From positions 1 through 12,635 of the forward strand of contig JAUYEQ010000534.1 of the NCBI GenBank assembly GCA_030691295.1: 12,635 bases of DNA. The letters run 5' to 3'. Every line of letters starts with the position of its first letter. Positions within the stretch are counted from its first letter, which is position 1. Below the pieces are notes generated by a model that saw only the letters and a list, made by a program, of their open reading frames with translations, was not told where the DNA came from and did not search any database. The stretch is from Bacteroidota bacterium (GTDB taxonomy: Bacteria; Bacteroidota; Bacteroidia; Bacteroidales; Prolixibacteraceae). Made by a program: the position numbers and the translations under genes. This document shows, in pieces, positions 7,677-12,635 of the stretch.

Positions 7677-8545
7677 CGTCTTCTTCTCTTTTTGCTCCTG
7701 AAAGTCACTAAAATAATAACGACCAGCAAAATAGCCACCAGTATCAGGTAAAAGTTTAAATCTGATTGGGCTGTTTCTGTTATTGAATTTGCAGCTATTG
7801 GTTCTACAGTTTCATATCCGGCAAACCAACCGGCAAGTTGCACCTCCCCTTCAAGCTTGTTTTCCAGATCATCCGGCAATTGCGAAAAGAAATCAAATCC
7901 GGTTAATTGTTCCGCTTTATCAATAGTTACTGCAAAATCGGTTAACGGCCGGTCACTTTTTTCATTCGGCAATACAAATGCTATCATTTTCGGTTTGTCC
8001 GTTGGGTCATAAATAATTTTGAAATAATAACCCGGAACCAGCACTCCTTCCTTGCCAATTGTATCAATATTGTCGTTAAAAACCGGTCCGGTAACCACAT
8101 ACAGCCGGCGTTCTTTTTTAGCCCAATTCCGAACCGTTGATTCCAGTTCTTTCCAGATTCCCCGGTTAAAATCAGGAACCTGAGGCGAAATGTTCGACAT
8201 CAGAAAACTTTCCTGCATTGCTAGCTCACTAAATCCCATATCACCAGCCGGACATAAATGCCCCCTGTCGTATCCGCTATTGGTATAATCCGACGATTTG
8301 GCTGAAATGGAAACTACCTTCTTATCCATTTTGAAATTATTACTCCTTTCCTGACCTGAATTTAAAATCATGCTATCAGTCAATGAGTAATAAACCCAGT
8401 TTGCCTGTTCGTAATTTTCGTTGTACGAAAGGGTAAAATAAGTATGCCTGACAATATCGGTGGCAGGAATTGGCAGAAATTCAACAGATTGTGCATTGAT
8501 TAAATTCGCTGTAAAAATCAAAATGAGAAGGGATAATAATTTCAC
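7673..8545 (-). CDS. Exported, membrane-anchored DNA/RNA non-specific endonuclease (NUC family)
   Basis: A beta-beta-alpha-metal nuclease of the Serratia NucA / EndA family, which cuts DNA and RNA without sequence preference using a metal held by one Asn. Counting from the GTG at 8545 (290 residues): the motif DRGHLCPAGD has general-base His96; Asn127 (FNRGIW) is the predicted metal ligand, and Glu135 follows 8 residues later, as in the family. The N-terminus is a signal peptide (LLSLLILIFTANLINA, about residues 3-18). The C-terminus has one hydrophobic helix (about 264-282) followed by RSKKRRRR. I infer a periplasmic or outward-facing nuclease held in the inner membrane, perhaps for DNA scavenging or uptake. 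The frame stays open up to an ATG at 8659, but that longer start would bury the signal peptide and overlap the divergent gene, so GTG 8545 is preferred. The stop TAA overlaps the convergent kinase stop. Confidence 0.9.
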   Translation of the reverse strand: MKLLSLLILIFTANLINAQSVEFLPIPATDIVRHTYFTLSYNENYEQANWVYYSLTDSMILNSGQERSNNFKMDKKVVSISAKSSDYTNSGYDRGHLCPAGDMGFSELAMQESFLMSNISPQVPDFNRGIWKELESTVRNWAKKERRLYVVTGPVFNDNIDTIGKEGVLVPGYYFKIIYDPTDKPKMIAFVLPNEKSDRPLTDFAVTIDKAEQLTGFDFFSQLPDDLENKLEGEVQLAGWFAGYETVEPIAANSITETAQSDLNFYLILVAILLVVIILVTFRSKKRRRR

Positions 8546-8611
8546 GGTAATACGGATTTTAATCGGTTTAAAATAAACGACTAAAATAGAGCCTTTCCTG
8601 AAAACTAAATT

Positions 8612-8619
8612 TATTTTTG
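8612..8619 (+). promoter_or_regulatory. Bacteroidota -7 promoter box for the YkgJ-type gene
   Basis: TATTTTTG matches the phylum consensus TAnnTTTG exactly and ends 20 nt before the ATG at 8639. No clear -33 TTTG is visible at the expected distance. The predicted leader is about a dozen bases, which fits the lack of a Shine-Dalgarno sequence. Confidence 0.55.
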
Positions 8620-8638
8620 TCCGAAAAATTACGAAAAT

Positions 8639-9310
8639 ATGGCAACTGAGAATAAACACTTTTCCGAAAACGACCGGGTCTTCTATTCAGACGGCTACCA
8701 ATTGGCTCAATCGGCTATTGATGACGGCCTAACGAATGCCAGTTTGTTTTCGGCCATCGAATCGTTGTACGCAAATATTGATGCGCTGAACGAATCGATC
8801 ATTGCTTTGGCCGAAAGGCAAAAAATTCCGGTAGCATGTCACAAAGGTTGTCAGTGGTGTTGTCATCAGGCAGTTTATGCCAATTCGTTTGAATTGCACT
8901 TTTTTTCCGAGAAAATCAAAACCCATTTTTCTCCTGAAGCTATCTCAAAATTACAGGAGCGCACAGAAACAAAATTTGCTGTAACCTCTCTATTGAGTGA
9001 AGCAGAAATATCAAAATATAAAAGTCCATGTCCGCTGCTTGAAAATGGTGCATGCTCAATTTATGAAGCGAGGCCAATGGCTTGCAGGATTTATCTTTCC
9101 ACCAAACTTGAAACATGCCTCGAATTTTACCGGCATCCTGATAATGAATTGAATTATCCTGCGCTGATCGAATTTCCATTACATGCTGGTAGAATGATGA
9201 ACGAAGGATTCATGGCAGCTTTGAAGGAATATGGAATTGATACAGCCGAATTCAGATTAGAGGCAGGTTTAAGAATTTCACTAACAAATGACCAGCCAAC
9301 TTTTGGATAG
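8639..9310 (+). CDS. YkgJ-family cysteine-cluster (metal-binding) protein
   Basis: A 223-residue soluble protein of the YkgJ / UPF0153 zinc- or iron-chelating family. Visible ligands: Cys67, Cys71, Cys74 and Cys75 in ACHKGCQWCC, then Cys131 (CPLLENGAC), Cys139 and Cys149 in IYEARPMACR, with an extra Cys160. This spacing, C-x3-C-x2-CC followed by CPLL-x-NG-x-C-x-IYE-x-RP-x2-CR, is the family signature. The biochemical role of most members is unknown; a bound metal cluster is expected. It is transcribed away from the nuclease gene across a 93-bp gap with a good -7 box, so it appears to be monocistronic. I see no functional link to its neighbours. The ATG start is supported by the promoter position. 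Confidence 0.9.
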   Translation: MATENKHFSENDRVFYSDGYQLAQSAIDDGLTNASLFSAIESLYANIDALNESIIALAERQKIPVACHKGCQWCCHQAVYANSFELHFFSEKIKTHFSPEAISKLQERTETKFAVTSLLSEAEISKYKSPCPLLENGACSIYEARPMACRIYLSTKLETCLEFYRHPDNELNYPALIEFPLHAGRMMNEGFMAALKEYGIDTAEFRLEAGLRISLTNDQPTFG

Positions 9311-9639
9311 AAAATCAATTTAAAAGAGTAAAAATTGAATAAATTATCGCTGAAATACAATTGTGAAAATTGTTAACAAGTATCTTTTTCAAGGCAGGCT
9401 ATTGGTCTAAACAATTGAATTATTATAACTTAAATGCACTAGAAAGTTATCAACAATTGTTTATAACTTTTGATTATACTGAGTTGAATCAAAACTACGA
9501 AAAAGCTTGCTTTTAGTGCCAAATATGTATTAAATTTATTCCATCAGACGAGCGATAAAAAACTGCTTCGAATGAATGGAAAAGGAAGAAGGTACTTAAT
9601 TGAACCCCAAACCTGATCACCCGGGTCTCCGGATCCGCA
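9311..9639. other. AT-rich gene-free region with clustered palindromes
   Basis: No convincing coding sequence on either strand. The G+C content is very low (about 20% in 9421-9480 by hand count). It contains several small palindromes: ACAATT-gtgaa-AATTGT (9357-9373), TTGTTAACAA (9370-9379) and the large alternating-repeat dyad annotated separately. ACAATTG occurs three times (9357, 9411, 9453). From about 9560 the composition shifts toward the more GC-rich structured region that follows. Confidence 0.6.
9423..9470. repeat. Three alternating ATAACTT half-sites forming a near-perfect 28-bp palindrome
   Basis: ATAACTT at 9425-9431 (+), its complement AAGTTAT at 9444-9450, and ATAACTT again at 9463-9469 start exactly 19 bp apart. 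The right-hand pair extends to AAAGTTAT (9443-9450) and ATAACTTT (9463-9470) around the palindrome AACAATTGTT (9452-9461). Across the whole 28 bp only the pair 9451/9462 fails to match. The left and right pairs share the middle arm, so two hairpins would exclude each other. Possible roles: operator array, bidirectional terminator or origin element. No U-tract follows. Confidence 0.55.
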
Positions 9640-10080
9640 TTCAGAAAAAGCTGAAGTTCGAACCGCAGCATTCAATTGCAAGGTTCAGCAACAAACGAAA
9701 GGACCGTCAAAAGTTCATTTAAATGTTGATTCAAAAAAGCGTGAGACAAAAAGAAACTTCGGTTTCTTCCAAGTCAAACTGAAAGCGAAACGGTCTTCGG
9801 ACCAAAAGTAGTTTTTCACCGATCAGAAGTTTGAAAAAACGGATGAAACAAAGGTGGCTTTAATGGAACTTCGTTCGGGAAGGCTATTTCTTCGGAAATG
9901 CCGAACGAACAGCTGGAACGTAAAGCTGTAACAAGCAATACAGGAAAGCTAGAGGCTGGGAAAAATGGTTGGAGAAACCGGATGGATCAGCCAGTTATAA
10001 TAACCGTAGTCTGGCACTTAGGAAAACCTTCGGGTTAACCAAAGATGAATGGGAACTTTCCGTAAAGGATTGTTCCCATT
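9640..10080 (+). ncRNA. Candidate large structured non-coding RNA, unrecognised class
   Basis: Consecutive hairpins fill this stretch. In order: TTCAG/CTGAA (9640-9655); GAACC/GGTTC with inner GCA/TGC (9660-9686); a 7-bp stem AAGAAAC/GTTTCTT with UUCG loop (9751-9768); GGTC-UUCG-GACC (9792-9803); GTTTTTCA/TGAAAAAAC with one bulge (9811-9840); a 9-bp stem TTCGTTCGG/CCGAACGAA enclosing ATTTC-UUCG-GAAAT (9870-9909); ACAGCT/AGCTGT (9909-9929); GGCTG/CAGCC enclosing GGTT/AACC (9954-9992); AACC-UUCG-GGTT (10025-10036); and a 9-bp stem AATGGGAAC/GTTCCCATT (10048-10080). All four UUCG loops are closed by C-G in the + sense, which argues for + strand transcription. It does not match tmRNA, RNase P, SRP or 6S features I know. 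Exact ends, promoter and expression are not shown by the sequence. A decayed protein gene is the main alternative. Confidence 0.45.
10048..10080 (+). terminator. Strong terminal hairpin of the structured region
   Basis: AATGGGAAC (10048-10056) pairs perfectly with GTTCCCATT (10072-10080), and a short TCC/GGA stem adds to the top. Only a weak T-run (GTTTT, 10084-10088) follows, so it may be a 3' end or processing structure rather than a classic intrinsic terminator. A longer T-tract lies at 10122-10128. Confidence 0.3.
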
Positions 10081-10173
10081 GGTGTTTTAAAGCCCTACTC
10101 CTATTTGAGCCCGTTTTATCATTTTTTTAGCACTTAATTTTACTACTTTTGTGCTTCGAGAAAAAAACAGAAA
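10081..10173 (+). promoter_or_regulatory. Promoter region of the heptose kinase gene
   Basis: TACTTTTG at 10144-10151 matches the Bacteroidota -7 consensus TAnnTTTG exactly, 23 nt before the GTG start. An upstream -33 TTTG is not evident, although a T-rich stretch (10122-10128) is near the expected position. No operator or riboswitch is recognisable. Confidence 0.5.
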
Positions 10174-11175
10174 GTGAAAAAAATCAATATAGAACAGGTA
10201 TTCAGTAAATTTTCGGAATTAAATGTATTGGTTATCGGCGATGCTATGGTAGATAACTATTTGTGGGGAAAAGTTGACCGCATATCTCCGGAAGCTCCGA
10301 TTCCGATTGTAACTGTTACCAAACAGGAAAGCAGATTGGGTGGTGCGGGAAATGTTTCTCTGAATATTCAGGCGCTTGGAGCAACGCCAATACTGATATC
10401 CATTATCGGAAATGATGAAAAAGGCCGCATTTTCGAAGAATTGATGCAGGAAAAAAAATTACCAACACAGGGAATTTTCATTGATCCAACCCGGATTACT
10501 ACGGTTAAAACACGAATCATCAGCGGAGGTCAGCAAATTTCAAGGGTTGATCAGGAAGTTTCAACTTTGATTGACCATGAATTCGAGCAACTAATATTTG
10601 ACCGTATAAATACGATTATTGAAGCCCAGAAGATAAACATAGTAGTATTTGTCGATTACGACAAGGGACTTATCACGCCCTGGCTCATTAAAAATGTAGT
10701 TGAACTGGCAAAATCAAAACATATTCTGATTGCGGCTGACCCGAAAATCAGAAATTTCAATAACTATCAACAAGTTGATTTATTTAAACCGAATTTCAAG
10801 GAATTTAAGGAAGGACTAAAATTATTGGTTGAAAAAACTGATATGGAGGAACTGAAAAAGATTTCGGATATTTTTAAGAAGGAGAATAAAATCGGTTTGC
10901 TCTTTATTACTTTATCAGAATTGGGCGTATTTCTGACCAATGGAGAGAAACAACATTACTACCCGGCAGAAGTACGCGATATTGCTGATGTTTCAGGCGC
11001 GGGCGATACTGTAATTGCAGCAGCAAGTCTCTGTTTGGCAGCCGGATTGCCCATTCCGTTTATGGCTCAACTTTCAAATCTGGCTGGCGGACTTGTTTGC
11101 GAAAAACTTGGAGTTGTACCCATCGATTCTGAACTGCTGAAAAAAGAAGCAAAAAAATATCAGCTTCTAAAGTAG
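10174..11175 (+). CDS. hldA: D-glycero-beta-D-manno-heptose-7-phosphate kinase (RfaE1 domain)
   Basis: A 333-residue PfkB-family sugar kinase that phosphorylates D-glycero-D-manno-heptose 7-phosphate at C1 with ATP, a step toward ADP-heptose for LPS inner core. Visible family features: VIGDAMVDNYLWGKVDRISPEAP near the N-terminus (20-42; the substrate-binding side), LGGAGNV (55-61), VFVDYDKG (158-165), KPNFKEF (205-211), and the PfkB signature DVSGAGDTV (272-280) with catalytic base Asp278. It corresponds to the kinase half of the bifunctional HldE; there is no nucleotidyltransferase domain, so a separate RfaE2 adenylyltransferase would be needed elsewhere. GTG is the start, 23 nt after a good -7 box. 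The 138-bp gap to parA and a second promoter suggest separate transcription. Confidence 0.93.
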   Translation: MKKINIEQVFSKFSELNVLVIGDAMVDNYLWGKVDRISPEAPIPIVTVTKQESRLGGAGNVSLNIQALGATPILISIIGNDEKGRIFEELMQEKKLPTQGIFIDPTRITTVKTRIISGGQQISRVDQEVSTLIDHEFEQLIFDRINTIIEAQKINIVVFVDYDKGLITPWLIKNVVELAKSKHILIAADPKIRNFNNYQQVDLFKPNFKEFKEGLKLLVEKTDMEELKKISDIFKKENKIGLLFITLSELGVFLTNGEKQHYYPAEVRDIADVSGAGDTVIAAASLCLAAGLPIPFMAQLSNLAGGLVCEKLGVVPIDSELLKKEAKKYQLLK

Positions 11176-11279
11176 ATCAGTAATTTCCTTAACACATTGC
11201 ATCAAACAATCAATCAGAAACTTAGATAGCGGTTAAGTTTAATTAATAAATATTCACAACCTGTTTCTGTTTAAAATAT

Positions 11280-11287
11280 TAACTTTG
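11280..11287 (+). promoter_or_regulatory. Bacteroidota -7 promoter box for parA-parB
   Basis: TAACTTTG is an exact TAnnTTTG match ending 27 nt before the parA ATG. No convincing -33 element is seen. The rest of the 138-bp spacer is AT-rich and contains no recognisable parS site. Confidence 0.5.
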
Positions 11288-11313
11288 AAACTTATCAATC
11301 AAGCAGTTTTTAT

Positions 11314-12114
11314 ATGGGAAAAGTAATTGCGCTTGCCAACCAAAAGGGCGGCGTCGGAAAAACAACAACAGCGATTAATCTGGCAGCAAGTCTGGCCGTT
11401 TTAGAATATAAAGTATTGATAATCGATGCTGATCCTCAGGCCAATGCAACATCTGGTGTGGGTTTCGATGTCAGGAATGTTAAAACAAGCATTTACGAAT
11501 GTATTGTAGATGAGCTTGATCCACGAAAAATAATATTAAATACAGAGATACCCGGGTTAGATCTGATTCCATCGCACATTGATTTGGTTGGTGCTGAAAT
11601 TGAAATGCTCAATTTGCCCAACCGCGAAAAAGTGTTGCGCCATGTGATCGAAAAAATCAGGGATGATTACGATTTCATTTTTATTGACTGTTCTCCATCA
11701 CTTGGACTTATCACCGTCAATTCTTTGACTGCTGCTGATTCAGTAATAATTCCCGTTCAATGCGAATATTTTGCACTCGAAGGTCTTGGAAAACTGCTGA
11801 ATACCATCAAAATAATCCAGACCAAATTACATCCTGAACTTGAAATTGAAGGATTTTTACTCACTATGTACGATTCACGGCTAAATCTGTCGAATCAGGT
11901 GCTTGAAGAAGTTAAAAAGCATTTTCAGGAAATGGTATTCGAATCGGTTATTCATCGCAACATTAAACTTAGCGAAGCTCCAAGTTATGGTCAACCGGCA
12001 ATACTCTACGATGCAACATCCAAAGGTTCGGCCTCATACATGAACCTTGCACGCGAACTCCTCCAAAACAACGGATTGACTAAAATAAAAAATTCAAACA
12101 AAATAATAGGATAA
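11314..12114 (+). CDS. parA: Chromosome-partitioning ATPase ParA/Soj
   Basis: A 266-residue ParA-family ATPase of the short chromosomal (Soj) type with no N-terminal DNA-binding extension. The deviant Walker A KGGVGKTTT (11-19) has signature Lys11 and catalytic Lys16; Walker A' is IIDADPQAN, with Asp40; Walker B is FIDCSPSLG, with Asp125. It dimerises on ATP, binds the nucleoid non-specifically and is stimulated to hydrolyse ATP by ParB, driving separation of ParB-parS complexes after replication. ParB follows 13 bp downstream, so the two are one operon. The length and all motifs are normal. The start ATG is followed directly by the expected beta strand (KVIALANQ). Confidence 0.97.
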   Translation: MGKVIALANQKGGVGKTTTAINLAASLAVLEYKVLIIDADPQANATSGVGFDVRNVKTSIYECIVDELDPRKIILNTEIPGLDLIPSHIDLVGAEIEMLNLPNREKVLRHVIEKIRDDYDFIFIDCSPSLGLITVNSLTAADSVIIPVQCEYFALEGLGKLLNTIKIIQTKLHPELEIEGFLLTMYDSRLNLSNQVLEEVKKHFQEMVFESVIHRNIKLSEAPSYGQPAILYDATSKGSASYMNLARELLQNNGLTKIKNSNKIIG

Positions 12115-12127
12115 GAACCTTTTGATT

Positions 12128-12635
12128 ATGGCAAAAAAGAACGTATTGGGAAGAGGTTTGGGTGCTTTGATCGATGGAGCCGACACTTATAATTTTAATG
12201 AGGTCAGATCGTCGATTAGTGAAGTTGAGATTTCAAAAATTGTTGCCAATCCTTATCAACCCCGCACTACATTTGATGAAGATGCATTGAACGAACTTGC
12301 TGCTTCGATCAGGGAGTTAGGTATTATCCAACCTATTACGCTCCGGAAAATTGACAACAATCAATTTCAGATCATTGCCGGCGAACGAAGGTTCAGGGCG
12401 GCTAAAATTGCCGGTTTAACCACCATTCCTGCATTTGTACGCACCGCCAATGACGAAGGAATGCTTGAAATGGCGCTTGTTGAAAACATTCAGCGCGAAG
12501 ACCTTGATGCCATCGAAATTGCGCTTAGTTACCAGCGGTTGATTGAGGAATGCAAACTGACACAGGAAGATTTAAGTGACCGGGTGGGAAAAAAACGCTC
12601 AACTGTAACAAATTATTTAAGGCTTCTGAGGCTTC
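12128..12635 (+). CDS. parB: Chromosome-partitioning protein ParB/Spo0J, partial (cut by window end)
   Basis: The first 169 complete codons of ParB, cut off by the window edge. In order: the N-terminal ParA-activating peptide KKNVLGRGLGALI (3-15), NPYQPR (41-46), the CTP-binding motif GERRFRAA (85-92), ENIQRED (119-125), and the beginning of the helix-turn-helix (KLTQEDLSDRVGKKRSTVTNYLRLL). ParB is a CTP-dependent clamp that loads at parS and spreads. The HTH is only partly visible and the dimerisation domain is missing from the window. ATG 12128 lies 13 bp after the parA stop. The coding sequence is intact as far as it can be read. Confidence 0.97.
   Translation, partial: MAKKNVLGRGLGALIDGADTYNFNEVRSSISEVEISKIVANPYQPRTTFDEDALNELAASIRELGIIQPITLRKIDNNQFQIIAGERRFRAAKIAGLTTIPAFVRTANDEGMLEMALVENIQREDLDAIEIALSYQRLIEECKLTQEDLSDRVGKKRSTVTNYLRLLRL

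Noticed and set aside
8546..8659. Longer start (ATG at 8659) for the nuclease gene
   Set aside because: It would add 38 residues ahead of the signal peptide and overlap the start and promoter of the divergent gene. The GTG at 8545 places the signal peptide at the N-terminus.
9570..9614. Short open frame starting MNGKGRRYLIEPQT
   Set aside because: Only 14 codons, no promoter box or ribosome site, and no similarity I can name. Not supportable as a gene.
9651..9664. tRNA or tmRNA T-arm suggested by GTTCGAACC
   Set aside because: No matching T-stem, acceptor stem or CCA end; none of the other conserved tRNA or tmRNA parts are present.
9803..9810. Reverse-strand -7 promoter box (TACTTTTG on -)
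   Set aside because: An exact match but short, partly inside a hairpin arm and with no gene downstream on that strand until the end of the YkgJ-type gene. Probably chance.
9311..10173. Insertion sequence or CRISPR array in the gene-free region
   Set aside because: No transposase remnant, terminal inverted repeats, target duplications or regularly spaced direct repeats with unique spacers are visible.

Overview
The window looks like chromosome of a member of the Bacteroidota, probably a free-living or environmental Bacteroidales/Marinilabiliales-type organism. The basis is moderate AT-richness, near absence of Shine-Dalgarno sequences, three exact matches to the Bacteroidota -7 promoter box (TAnnTTTG) placed 20-27 nt before start codons, and protein sequences of Bacteroidota character. 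The species cannot be named from the sequence alone.

Region 1 (58-7676, all on +) is a five-gene sensory cassette: a soluble triple-PAS histidine kinase; an eight-helix membrane protein with one PAS domain but no kinase; a membrane kinase with a 5TMR-LYT receptor domain, whose start lies inside the end of the preceding gene; a single-domain Rcp1-type response regulator; and a soluble REC-PAS-PAS-kinase hybrid. Three kinases and two receivers are present, but no DNA-binding or enzymatic output domain, so the output must lie elsewhere or work by protein-protein contact.

Region 2 (7673-9310) holds a divergent pair: a secreted or membrane-anchored DNA/RNA non-specific endonuclease on -, and a YkgJ-type cysteine-cluster metal-binding protein on +. 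The nuclease gene meets the last kinase gene tail to tail with overlapping stop codons.

Region 3 (9311-10173) has no convincing protein gene and is the most unusual part. Its first half is very AT-rich and carries alternating, evenly spaced ATAACTT/AAGTTAT half-sites that form an almost perfect 28-bp palindrome. Its second half (about 9640-10080) is clearly more GC-rich and packed with consecutive hairpins, four of them capped by C(UUCG)G tetraloops on the + strand. This fits a large structured non-coding RNA of about 440 nt that I do not recognise.

Region 4 (10174-12635, all on +) is core-genome: a single-domain heptose-7-phosphate kinase (HldA/RfaE1 type) for LPS heptose synthesis, then the chromosome partition pair parA-parB, with parB cut by the window edge.
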